DNA of 29,592 bases, taken from BS750m-G62 sp046483505. GTDB lineage: Bacteria > Planctomycetota > Phycisphaerae > FEN-1346. This document shows, piece by piece, positions 15,583-23,119 of this stretch (within the stretch, counting starts at the first letter, position 1; every line of letters begins with the position of its first letter). Under the pieces are notes generated by a model that did not search any database, had not been told where the DNA came from, and worked only from the letters and a program-made list of their open reading frames with translations. A program made the position numbers and the translations under genes. The DNA lies in contig JAWODB010000180.1 in assembly GCA_046483505.1 (NCBI GenBank), positions 1 to 29,592 of the forward strand, read 5' to 3'.

Positions 15583-16200
15583 ATGCGTAGGATCGGACTG
15601 TACGTAGCACTGGTGACGGCCGCCGCGTGGCTCGGGCCCGCGGGTGCCCTGGGGGCGCTGGAGGTCGGTGTCGTGGACCTCGTCGAGGTGACCAACAATT
15701 ACGAGCGCACCAAGGACGCCAGCGACGACCTCCAGGTCGAGCAGGCCAACCTCAAGGCCGAGACCGAGCCCAAGGTCAAGGAAATCGAGGAACTCCGCCT
15801 CAAACGCGACGGTTTCAACCGCGGAACCGAGGAGTGGGAGCAGATCAACGACCAGAGCATCCAGAAGCAACTCGAACTCCGCAACTGGGTGGCCATGCAG
15901 CGGTTCAAGATCGAGCGGCGCCACCGCGACGTCCTGCTCGACATGTACCGCAAGATTACCGAGGTCGTCAGCCGCTTGGCGAAGGAGAAGTCCCTCGACC
16001 TGATCTTCACCCAGGCGTTCCTGGAGCCCCCGCAGATCGACGTCGAAGAGTCCACGGGCCTGGAGGACCTCAAGAAACGCATCATCGGCCAGCGCGTCCT
16101 GTATCCGACCGACGCGACGGACCTGACCGAGGAAGTCCTCAAGATCCTCAACGCCGAGTACAAGGCCAAGGGCGCCTCCGGCGACAAGCCCAAGGGGTGA
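15583..16200 (+). CDS. OmpH/Skp-like periplasmic chaperone
   Basis: 205 residues from the ATG at 15583, with AAAAGGAG eight bases upstream. Residues 1 to about 24 form a signal peptide (RRIGLYVALVTAAAWLG, then GALGAL). The mature protein opens with VGVVDLVEVTNNYERTKDAS, the short beta strand and first helix typical of OmpH/Skp proteins. A long charged coiled-coil follows (about 45-130: LQVEQANLKAETEPKVKEIE, then QLELRNWVAMQRFKIERRHR). It closes with a conserved-type strand (SLDLIFTQAF) and helix. Length is close to the family norm with a slightly extended tail. Skp holds unfolded outer-membrane proteins in the periplasm, which fits a diderm cell. The next gene begins close by and is probably co-transcribed. 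A GATAAT stretch lies about 50 bases upstream with no clear -35 box. Confidence 0.87.
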   Translation: MRRIGLYVALVTAAAWLGPAGALGALEVGVVDLVEVTNNYERTKDASDDLQVEQANLKAETEPKVKEIEELRLKRDGFNRGTEEWEQINDQSIQKQLELRNWVAMQRFKIERRHRDVLLDMYRKITEVVSRLAKEKSLDLIFTQAFLEPPQIDVEESTGLEDLKKRIIGQRVLYPTDATDLTEEVLKILNAEYKAKGASGDKPKG

Positions 16201-16304
16201 TGCCGTGGCCGTTCACGCGTGACCAACCTCCGGCCCGGCGGCCGCCACCTGAGCCGCCGGGCCGGTTTACGTTTCCGGCCGCTCGTTCCACGGAGGAGGC
16301 CAGC

Positions 16305-18440
16305 GTGTTCCGTCCTCCGCGCCGTCCGCCATGCCGTCCGCCGGGCGCCGTGCTCGCGGCGCTCGTGCTCGCCGCCGTCGCGCCGCCGGCGTGCGCCGAC
16401 CAGGCCCCGTGGTGGAATACGGACTGGACGGCCCGCCGGGTGGTCGACTGCGCCGCCCGCGAGGCCGGCTACACGGGCGGCGAGGTGGGCGTCGTCACGT
16501 TTTACACCGGCGGGATGGCCCGGCCCGACGCCGCCGACATCCGCGTCGCCGTCCAGGGCCGACGGCTCGTGGGGCACCGGGTCCTCCAGGTCGGACCGGG
16601 CGACCTCGTGCGGGTGGCGTTCGAGGCCGTGCCCGACCTCGAGCGGTACTACGTCTACTTCGGCAACCCGGCGGCGGAGGCGGTCGAGCCGTTCGAGATT
16701 CGCCGCGGCCTGCTCCTGGAGGTCCGCATGGGCGAGGCCGGGTCGCAGCCGGGCACGCTCGAGGCGTTCCGCAAGGCCTGGCGGGAGGCCGACCCCGTCG
16801 GCGCCGACTTCGTGCCGGAGGTCTCGCTCGGCTACAACCCGTTCATGGACAGCCGCCGGTCGGCGCTGCTGCACTTCACGGGGTACTTCGTGCCGCCGCG
16901 GCCGGGCACGTACGACATCACCACGAGCAGCCAGGGCGGCTCGTGGCTCCACGTGGACGAGCAGCCGGTCGTGGCCTGGCCGGGCGACCCCGGGCCGAGC
17001 GGCCGGGTGCCCGATTCCCGCTCCGAGCAACTGCCCCTGACCCGGCGGCCGCACCGCCTCGACTACCGGAACGCCACCTCCGGCGGCCGGACGGTCGCCG
17101 TCGCCGCCTGGCGGACCCCGGAGCAGAAGGGCAAGGCCTACGCGCCGATCCCGGCGGATGCGTTTCTGCCGATCGCGCGCGGCCGACTCGTCGAGATGGA
17201 CCTCAAGGGCGAGCCGCTCGTCGCCGACTTCTTCCCGGAACACGCCGGCGAGGCCTGGTGGCCCGACCGGTACGCCGTCCGCATGCGGTTCCGCAACCTC
17301 TCGAAGGGCATCAGCACCACCGGCGGCACGTTCATCTGGAACTTCGGCGACGGACAGACCGCCACCGACCCCGAACCGGAGCACGTCTACCTGGCCGACG
17401 GCGATTACAAGGTCACGCTTCAGGCCAGGCGCGGGACGCGGAGCCACACCTTCGAGACCGTCGTGCACGTGGACCGGCACTGGCGGGCCCAGGACCGCGA
17501 GGAGATCGACGACGCCGGCGACTACGCCCGTACCGTGGCCGCCTACGACCTGGCGACGCTCGACCTCCGGAACCTGGCCCTGGCGGTGGACCTGTTCGAA
17601 CACGAGAAACTCCAGAAGCCGCTCATCGCGGCGGCGTCCGAACTCGTCTTCAACCGCAAGGGTATGCCGGACGAGCAGGTGCTGGAAACGGGCCTCCTCC
17701 TGGGCGAGAGCCTCCGGACCGCCGAGCAGTACCAGGACGCCCTCCGGACGTACGAACGGCTGGAGGGGCGGCTCCAGCGCCGCGACCGCAAGGCCAGGGC
17801 CGCCGTCCGCATCGGCGAGACGATGCTGCGCGATCTGCGTCAGTACGACGCCGCCGGGAAGGCGTACCGGCGGGTCCTGGAGACGTACCGCCGGGTCGGC
17901 GCCTCGTGGGAACTCCGCCGGGCCCACGTCGGCCTGGGCGACATCTACCGGCACCGCGGCAAGGGGGAGGAGGCGCGGAAGGCGTATGCCGCCGCCCGGG
18001 CCATCGAGGTCGCGCCCCGGCCGCCCAGGATGGAGGCCGTTCGCATCGGCACCCTCGCCCGGTACGTGGAGGAATACACGCGCGAGCAGAACTGGGAGTA
18101 CGCCTTCAAGTACCTCGATGAGTGGGCCTGGGAGTTTCCCCTGGCGAAACTCGAGGGGCACTGGTCCCTGCTGCGGGCCCGGGCGCTGAGGGCGAAGGGG
18201 GACCGCGAGGCCGCCCTCCGCGAGGCCCTCGACCTGACCGGCGCGAATCCCGACAGCGCCTACGCCGTCCGGCTCCTCATGCTCGCCGCCGAGTGTTACG
18301 TGGAGCGGGGCAACCGCGAGAAGGCACGCCTTCTGCTTCAGACGGCCGTGGAGGATTACCCCGAGGATGCGCATCATGCCGAGGCCCGCCGGCGGCTCCA
18401 GGCCCTCGGCGGCCCGGTGGAGAGCGGCGCGGAGGGGTGA
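16305..18440 (+). CDS. Exported PA14/PKD-like and TPR protein
   Basis: 711 residues from the GTG at 16305, chosen because GGAGGAG precedes it and a signal peptide follows (RPPGAVLAALVLAAV, then PPACA before DQ). An ATG at 16200 overlapping the previous stop codon would add 35 residues before that signal. Around 36-120 there is a beta domain starting WWNTDWTARRVV, like DUF2341. At about 135-270 is a PA14-like carbohydrate-binding module (LHFTGYFVPPRPGTYDITTS, then SWLHVDEQPV). A PKD domain follows at about 320-385 (FIWNFGDGQTATDPEPEHVY). Residues 460-705 form tetratricopeptide-like repeats. The architecture suggests a surface or periplasmic protein that binds glycans or partners. It lies 104 bases after the OmpH-like gene, so co-expression is likely. 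Confidence 0.8.
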   Translation: MFRPPRRPPCRPPGAVLAALVLAAVAPPACADQAPWWNTDWTARRVVDCAAREAGYTGGEVGVVTFYTGGMARPDAADIRVAVQGRRLVGHRVLQVGPGDLVRVAFEAVPDLERYYVYFGNPAAEAVEPFEIRRGLLLEVRMGEAGSQPGTLEAFRKAWREADPVGADFVPEVSLGYNPFMDSRRSALLHFTGYFVPPRPGTYDITTSSQGGSWLHVDEQPVVAWPGDPGPSGRVPDSRSEQLPLTRRPHRLDYRNATSGGRTVAVAAWRTPEQKGKAYAPIPADAFLPIARGRLVEMDLKGEPLVADFFPEHAGEAWWPDRYAVRMRFRNLSKGISTTGGTFIWNFGDGQTATDPEPEHVYLADGDYKVTLQARRGTRSHTFETVVHVDRHWRAQDREEIDDAGDYARTVAAYDLATLDLRNLALAVDLFEHEKLQKPLIAAASELVFNRKGMPDEQVLETGLLLGESLRTAEQYQDALRTYERLEGRLQRRDRKARAAVRIGETMLRDLRQYDAAGKAYRRVLETYRRVGASWELRRAHVGLGDIYRHRGKGEEARKAYAAARAIEVAPRPPRMEAVRIGTLARYVEEYTREQNWEYAFKYLDEWAWEFPLAKLEGHWSLLRARALRAKGDREAALREALDLTGANPDSAYAVRLLMLAAECYVERGNREKARLLLQTAVEDYPEDAHHAEARRRLQALGGPVESGAEG

Positions 18441-18463
18441 ACCGGAGAGGCGTGTCCCCGGCG

Positions 18464-18512
18464 CTGTCATTCGGAGCGAGCGCAGCGAGCCGAGGAATCT
18501 CGCCGCGGCCGT
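18464..18512. repeat. Half copy of the GTCATGCTGAGC-type repeat
   Basis: CTGTCATTCGGAGCGAGCGC continues with AGCGAGCCGAGGAATCTCGCCG. It resembles the complement of the right arm at 7129-7171, again ending at CTCGCCG. No partner arm is visible here. Confidence 0.6.
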
Positions 18513-18547
18513 TGTCGTTTTGCTGTCGGTGTTGTTGGCGTTACCCT

Positions 18548-18575
18548 GTTGCCCGTTGCCCGTTGCCCGTTGCCG
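18548..18575. repeat. Tandem GTTGCCC repeat
   Basis: Three exact copies of GTTGCCC and a fourth, GTTGCCG, lie head to tail in the 396-base spacer before the transketolase gene. No gene is supported in this spacer (18441-18836). Confidence 0.75.
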
Positions 18576-18675
18576 GTTGGCTTCACCCGGGTGCCCTCCG
18601 CCGCAGGCTCCTCCCAAGACACAGATTCTTGTTGACCTGCCGGGCGCGTTCCGGTAGATAAGGATACCGGCGACG

Positions 18676-18718
18676 CGGGCAAACCTCCACCAGCGCCGGG
18701 GTTTGCCCGGTGTCTTTT
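18676..18718 (+). terminator. Probable intrinsic terminator before the transketolase gene
   Basis: A perfect 10-bp stem CGGGCAAACC (18676-18685) with GGTTTGCCCG (18700-18709) and a 14-base loop is followed by GTGTCTTTT. It would end transcription of the exported TPR gene, or attenuate a transcript entering the transketolase gene. Confidence 0.55.
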
Positions 18719-18800
18719 AGAGGCAATCCGGATAACGCCTCGTCGGCCCGAGGCCGCCGCAGCCGGCCGAAGCCAGAGGGTTATCTGGATAGGCTCTTAG
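18717..18800. repeat. Imperfect 25-base inverted repeat with ATCCGGATAAC core
   Basis: The left arm 18717-18741 reads TTAGAGGCAATCCGGATAAC then GCCTC. The right arm 18776-18800 is its imperfect complement (GAGGGTTATCTGGATAGGCT, then CTTAG). The arms enclose 34 bases of G+C-rich DNA and end 36 bases before the transketolase start. The length and terminal inverted repeats resemble a miniature mobile element, but it could also be an mRNA leader structure. Confidence 0.5.
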
Positions 18801-18836
18801 GGCCTCGCCCGACCGGGCATCGAGGAGAGACCGGCC

Positions 18837-20777
18837 ATGAGTTTTGCCGACGCCGTCGACTACAAGGCCAGGGAATTGTGCCGCCACGTCGTCCGGATGA
18901 CCGCCGCCGCGGGGTCCGGGCACCCGAGTTCCGCCACCAGCCTGGCCCACATCACGGTCGTCCTCATGTACCACAAGATGCGGTACGACCTGGCCAACCC
19001 GTGGAACCCCCTCAGCGACCGTCTCGTCCTCTCCGAGGGCCACGCCGTCCCCATTATCTACGCGGCGTACGCGGACCTGGGCGGCGTGGTCGGCACCGAT
19101 CCGACCGACGCCCGCAAACTCACCGTCGACGACCTGGCGGACCTGCGGGAGATCGACAGCCTGCTCGACGGTCATCCGAACCCCGCCGTCGGCTTCCCGT
19201 TCTTCGACGCCGCCACCGGCTCGCTGGGGCAGGGCATCAGCGTGGCGAACGGCCTGGCCCTCGCCGCCCGTCTCGACGGCATCGACCGCACGATCTACGT
19301 GCTCTGCGGCGACGGCGAAAGCCGCGAGGGCCAGATCTGGGAGGCCCTCGACTTCATCGCCGACCAGAACCTCACGGGCGTCCGCGTCATCTTCAACTGC
19401 AACGGGATGGGCCAGAGCGATTACGTCAGCGACCAGCAGAGCCCGGAGGTCCTCGCCCGCAAGATCGAGGCGTACGGCCTTCACCCCGTCTCGGTGGACG
19501 GGCACGACGCGGAAGGGCTGTCGAAGGCCCTGACCCTCGACCCGCCCGACGGCCGGCCCGCCGTCGTGGTGGCCAAGACCGTCAAGGGCTGGGGCGTGCC
19601 GGAACTCCAGGTCGTGGGTTATCACGGCAAGCCGCTCTCAACCGACGAGGCGGAGAAGGCCCTGGAGCACCTGGCGCTGCCCGAGTCGCCGCCCGATATG
19701 GAACTCTGCCCCGCCATGCCGAAGGGCGAAATCCCCGAGCCCGACCGTACGCCTATCACGCTGCCGGACCCGGACTTCGCGGCCCTGGCGTCGGACCAGA
19801 AGAAACTGGCCGACAGCGCCGCCAAGGGGAAACTCGCCACCCGGCACGCCTACGGCCTGACGCTGCGGGCGCTGGGCGAGGTCTCGGACCGCATCGTGGC
19901 CCTCGACGGCGACGTCTCGAACTCCACCTTCTCGCGGTTCTTTGCCGAGACGTACCCCGACCGCTACTTCGAAGCCCGCATCGCCGAGCAGAACATGTGC
20001 TCGACCGCGGCGGGCCTGGCGGCCGCGGGCAAGATCCCCTTCGCCAACTCGTTCGCCAAGTTCCTCGTCCGCGCCTACGACCAGATCGAAATGGCCGCCT
20101 ACACCTGCGCCAACCTCAAGATCGTCGGCAGCCACTCCGGCGTCAGCCTCGGCGCCGACGGGCCCAGCCAGATGGGCGTGGTCGACGCCGCTTACTTCGG
20201 CTCGCTGGCCAGCGTGACGACACCCAAGGGGCAGCCGGGCGCCGTCGTCCTGAATCCCTGCGATGCCGTCTCCGCCTACAAACTGGCCGTCGCCATGGCG
20301 GGCCACGAGGGGCTCGTCTACATGCGGACGCTGCGGCCGGCGACGCCCATGCTGTACGAGCCGGGCGAGCCGTTCGACCTGGTGGGCCAGAAGGTCCTGC
20401 GCGACGGCGGCGACCTGGCCATCGTCACGTGGGGCTACATGGTGCACGAGGCGCGGAAGGCGGCCGAGACGCTCGCCGCGGACGGCATCGCCTGCCGCGT
20501 CGTCGACGCCTACAGCCTGCCGCTGGCCGACGACTTCCTGGAGGCCTCCGGCATGGCGGACGGCGTGCCGGTGCTGGTGGTCGAGGACAACTACGCCGGG
20601 GGTCTGAGTTCGGCGGTGGCGGTGGCGGCCGGGAGGAACGGCCGCGTCCGCCTCGACGCGATGAGCCCCGCGCGGATGCCGAAGTCCGGCAAGTCGGCCG
20701 ACGACGTGCTTGCGTACGTCGGCCTGGACGTGCCGGCGATGTGCCGCCGGGCCAAGGCGCTCCTGGAGCAGGCCTGA
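18837..20777 (+). CDS. tkt: Transketolase
   Basis: 646 residues from the ATG at 18837, with GAGGAGAG about nine bases upstream. It is full length, with all three transketolase domains in one chain: the thiamine-diphosphate-binding domain with AAGSGHPSS (His29), SEGHAVP and the GDGES/REGQ metal-binding segment followed by NCNGMGQ; the pyrimidine-binding domain with DGDVSNSTFS, RIAEQNMCSTAAGLA and ANSFAKFL; and the C-terminal domain from about 515. The enzyme moves two-carbon ketol units between sugar phosphates in the cytosolic non-oxidative pentose phosphate pathway. The segment after the GDG motif has ES rather than a more common CxxEG form, as seen in a subset of transketolases. The next gene, guaB, follows after 96 bases on the same strand, so co-transcription is possible; the two pathways meet at ribose 5-phosphate and purines. 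Confidence 0.95.
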   Translation: MSFADAVDYKARELCRHVVRMTAAAGSGHPSSATSLAHITVVLMYHKMRYDLANPWNPLSDRLVLSEGHAVPIIYAAYADLGGVVGTDPTDARKLTVDDLADLREIDSLLDGHPNPAVGFPFFDAATGSLGQGISVANGLALAARLDGIDRTIYVLCGDGESREGQIWEALDFIADQNLTGVRVIFNCNGMGQSDYVSDQQSPEVLARKIEAYGLHPVSVDGHDAEGLSKALTLDPPDGRPAVVVAKTVKGWGVPELQVVGYHGKPLSTDEAEKALEHLALPESPPDMELCPAMPKGEIPEPDRTPITLPDPDFAALASDQKKLADSAAKGKLATRHAYGLTLRALGEVSDRIVALDGDVSNSTFSRFFAETYPDRYFEARIAEQNMCSTAAGLAAAGKIPFANSFAKFLVRAYDQIEMAAYTCANLKIVGSHSGVSLGADGPSQMGVVDAAYFGSLASVTTPKGQPGAVVLNPCDAVSAYKLAVAMAGHEGLVYMRTLRPATPMLYEPGEPFDLVGQKVLRDGGDLAIVTWGYMVHEARKAAETLAADGIACRVVDAYSLPLADDFLEASGMADGVPVLVVEDNYAGGLSSAVAVAAGRNGRVRLDAMSPARMPKSGKSADDVLAYVGLDVPAMCRRAKALLEQA

Positions 20778-20873
20778 GCGGCCGGGCCTGTGTCCCCTGG
20801 CCCCGGCGGGGCGGCCCGAGGTTCGGTGCCGCCTGGAATCCGACGCGCCACGGCCGCGGGAGACGCCTGGCCT

Positions 20874-22355
20874 ATGCCCGTTCACGACCGCATCGCCGGC
20901 GAAGGCATCACGTTTGACGACGTCCTGCTGGTCCCAGCCTACAGCGACGTCGTGCCGCGCGACGCCGACATGACGACCCGCCTGACGCGCGAGGTCTCGA
21001 TCCCGATTCCGATCGTCTCGGCCGCCATGGACACGGTGACCGAGGCGTCGCTGGCCATCGCCCTGGCCCAGGAGGGCGGCATCGGGTTCATCCACAAGAA
21101 CCTCTCCATCGCCGCCCAGTGCCGCGAGGTCGAGAAGGTCAAACGCAGCGCCAACGGCGTTATTCCCGACCCGATTACCCTGGGGCCGCAGGAACGCTGC
21201 GCCACCGCCCAGCAGGTGATGGACGAGAACAACATCTCGGGCATCCCGATCATCGAGGACGGCCACCTCGTCGGCATCCTGACGCGGCGCGACATGAAGT
21301 TCCTGGAGGACCCCGAGCGGCCGATCGCCGAGGTCATGACGCGCGAGAACCTCGTCACGGCGACGCCCTCCACGACGTTGGAGGAGGCCGAGCGTATCCT
21401 GCTCGCCAACAAGGTCGAGAAACTTCCCCTCGTCGACGAGGGCGGGGCGCTGGCCGGACTGATCACGATCAAGGATATCGAGAAGATCCATAAGTTCCCG
21501 GACGCCTGCCGGGACGAGCGCGGCCGGCTGCGCGTCGGCGCCGCCGTGGGCGTCCACGACTACGAGCGGGCCGAGCGGCTCGTGGCCGAGGACGTCGACG
21601 TCGTCGTGGTCGACACGGCCCACGGGCACTCCGCCAACGTCATCGAGACGATCGGCGAGTTGCGCAAGGCCTACGACATCCAGTTGGTGGCGGGGAACGT
21701 GGCCACGGCCGAGGCGGTGGCCGACCTCGTCGAGGCCGGCGCCGACGCGGTCAAGGTGGGCATCGGCCCCGGGTCGATCTGCACGACGCGGATCGTGAGC
21801 GGCGTCGGCGTGCCGCAGATCTCCGCCGTCGCCGCCTGTGCCCGGGAGGCGGACGCGCGCGGCGTCCCGATCATCGCCGACGGCGGCGTCCGGCACAGCG
21901 GCGACATCACGAAGGCCCTGGCGGCCGGGGCGTCGAGCGTCATGCTCGGCAGCCTGCTCGCCGGCCTCGAAGAGGCGCCCGGCGAGGTCATCATCTACAA
22001 GGGCCGAACCTTCAAGCAGTACCGCGGCATGGGGTCGCTGGGCGCCATGGTCAAAGGGTCGGCGGACCGGTACAGCCAGGAGACCCAGTACCGCCGCGGC
22101 GAGAAACTCGTGCCCGAGGGCGTCGAGGGCCGCGTGCCCTACCGCGGCACGCTGGCCGACTTCATCTACCAGTTGGTGGGCGGCGTGCGGGCCGGCATGG
22201 GGTACTGCGGGTGCCGGACGATCGACGAGTTGCGGACCCGGCCGCAGTTCATGCACATCAGCCGGGCCGGGGCCGTCGAGGGGCACCCGCACGACATCGC
22301 CATCACGCGCGAGTCGCCCAACTACAGCCTGTCGATGTATCCGGAGGAGGCCTGA
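20874..22355 (+). CDS. guaB: Inosine-5'-monophosphate dehydrogenase
   Basis: 493 residues from the ATG at 20874. The catalytic barrel starts with EGITFDDVLLVPAYSDVVPR. It is interrupted at about 95-205 by two CBS domains (MDENNISGIPIIEDGHLVGI; EVMTRENLVTATP; VEKLPLVDEGG), then resumes with VVVDTAHGHS, GNVATAEA and GIGPGSICTTRIVSGVG, where Cys303 is the catalytic cysteine. The mobile flap (YRGMGSLGAM; RGEKLVPEGVEGRVPYRG) is intact. Length and motif order match standard bacterial GuaB. It oxidises IMP to XMP with NAD, the first committed step to GMP, in the cytosol. The stop codon is one base from the next start, and GGAGGAGG inside the last codons serves the downstream small gene, so the two are likely translationally coupled. 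Confidence 0.96.
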   Translation: MPVHDRIAGEGITFDDVLLVPAYSDVVPRDADMTTRLTREVSIPIPIVSAAMDTVTEASLAIALAQEGGIGFIHKNLSIAAQCREVEKVKRSANGVIPDPITLGPQERCATAQQVMDENNISGIPIIEDGHLVGILTRRDMKFLEDPERPIAEVMTRENLVTATPSTTLEEAERILLANKVEKLPLVDEGGALAGLITIKDIEKIHKFPDACRDERGRLRVGAAVGVHDYERAERLVAEDVDVVVVDTAHGHSANVIETIGELRKAYDIQLVAGNVATAEAVADLVEAGADAVKVGIGPGSICTTRIVSGVGVPQISAVAACAREADARGVPIIADGGVRHSGDITKALAAGASSVMLGSLLAGLEEAPGEVIIYKGRTFKQYRGMGSLGAMVKGSADRYSQETQYRRGEKLVPEGVEGRVPYRGTLADFIYQLVGGVRAGMGYCGCRTIDELRTRPQFMHISRAGAVEGHPHDIAITRESPNYSLSMYPEEA

Positions 22356-22356
22356 C

Positions 22357-22842
22357 ATGGCCGGCACGCGAGCATGGCGAGGCCGTTCCGTGCGCGGCGG
22401 GTCTCCGTACCCGCCGCGGGGAGGGGAATCTGCCGATTGGAGCGCGGTGGGTTCGGAGACCCACCGCGCCAGAGCGACTTGTCGGGTTATGGCAGTAGCC
22501 GTTGCGGTGGGCGTCGCGCTGGCCCTGACGATATGGGCGACGGCCGCCGAGGCGATGGGCGCGGAGGACAGCGAGGCGGAGGAACGCCTCGGACCCGTCC
22601 ACGTCCGCTCGTTCCGGCCGATGCAGACGAGTCCGGTCCGGCTGCGCGAGCGGCACGGCCCCGTCTACTTCCGCAGCATCCTGGCGGAGCCGACCGCCTC
22701 CGACCGCGACGTGGACCGGTGCGTGCCGCTGGCCGCCGGCGCGGCGGTGGCGGACTGGATGATGTTCACCTTCCGGGCGCTGGGGTTCCCCGTGGAGATG
22801 GCGATCGCGCCGCCGTGGCAGACCGAGCGGCTGGGGCGTTAG
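22357..22842 (+). CDS. Small exported protein of unknown function with a repeat in its 5' end
   Basis: 161 residues from the ATG at 22357, one base after the guaB stop and with GGAGGAGG six bases upstream. Residues 13-38 (RGGSPYPPRG onward) are the translation of a paired-hairpin repeat. After them comes a clear hydrophobic signal segment, MAVAVAVGVALALTIWATAAEA. An alternative start at that methionine (22491) would give a normal signal peptide and a 116-residue protein, but I see no ribosome binding site before it. The mature part is about 95 residues (GPVHVRSFRPMQTSPVRLRE, then YFRSILAEP) and matches no family I recognise. The simplest reading is a small exported protein whose 5' end has received a repeat in frame. 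Confidence 0.55.
   Translation: MAGTRAWRGRSVRGGSPYPPRGGESADWSAVGSETHRARATCRVMAVAVAVGVALALTIWATAAEAMGAEDSEAEERLGPVHVRSFRPMQTSPVRLRERHGPVYFRSILAEPTASDRDVDRCVPLAAGAAVADWMMFTFRALGFPVEMAIAPPWQTERLGR
22393..22469. repeat. Paired hairpins with near-complementary loops inside a coding region (copy F)
   Basis: The first hairpin has arms CGCGGCGGGT (22393-22402) and ACCCGCCGCG (22409-22418), loop CTCCGT. The second has arms GCGCGGTGGGT (22442-22452) and ACCCACCGCGC (22459-22469), loop TCGGAG. Five of six loop bases are complementary. Stems and order match copy A at 1097-1163, including the C-G to T-A difference between the first and second stem. Confidence 0.85.
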
Positions 22843-22873
22843 GGACCATTCACTTCCCTTTTTCTGGAGTATG

Positions 22874-22994
22874 TGAGCCCGTTGCACGAAGGTCGCCATG
22901 TTTCCGCGTGGTGGCCTTCCCAGGCCACCACGCTCGGTGCATGGGGCTCGCGGCGGCCTGGGAAGGCCGCCGCGCGGTTCGTGCAACAGGCTCA
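22874..22994. repeat. Paired hairpins bracketed by an outer inverted repeat (copy G)
   Basis: The outer arms TGAGCCCGTTGCACGAA (22874-22890) and TTCGTGCAACAGGCTCA (22978-22994) match at 16 of 17 bases. Inside are a perfect 12-bp hairpin GCGTGGTGGCCT/AGGCCACCACGC (22906-22933, loop TCCC) and a perfect 11-bp hairpin CGCGGCGGCCT/AGGCCGCCGCG (22949-22974, loop GGGA). The loops are exact reverse complements. It lies between convergent genes. Confidence 0.85.
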
Positions 22995-23011
22995 TGTTTA
23001 CACGGCGTTGT

Positions 23012-23088
23012 GGCGCGGTGGTTCTGCGTAACCACCGCGCCAGACGGTATGCCACGGGATGCGCGGCGGGTGCGGAGACCCGCCGCGC
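23012..23088. repeat. Paired hairpins between convergent genes (copy G')
   Basis: The first hairpin has perfect 12-bp arms GGCGCGGTGGTT (23012-23023) and AACCACCGCGCC (23030-23041), loop CTGCGT. The second has perfect 11-bp arms GCGCGGCGGGT (23061-23071) and ACCCGCCGCGC (23078-23088), loop GCGGAG. Loop complementarity is partial (four of six). It ends 31 bases before the 3' end of the zinc-ribbon gene and may help end transcripts from both sides. Confidence 0.8.
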
Positions 23089-23119
23089 TTTGGCGCCGTT
23101 CCATCTCCCGCCGAGGTTC

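Noticed and set aside
15699..18617. Minus-strand open frame of 972 codons opposite the OmpH-like and PKD/TPR genes
   Set aside because: Signal peptides, ribosome binding sites and domains are all on the plus strand; this is a shadow frame.
19638..22367. Minus-strand open frame of 909 codons opposite transketolase and IMP dehydrogenase
   Set aside because: It crosses two genes with unmistakable conserved motifs on the plus strand and shows none itself.
22870..23095. Possible CRISPR array from the run of four hairpins
   Set aside because: There is no constant repeat with constant-length unique spacers; the units are self-complementary hairpins with differing stems, and no cas gene is present.
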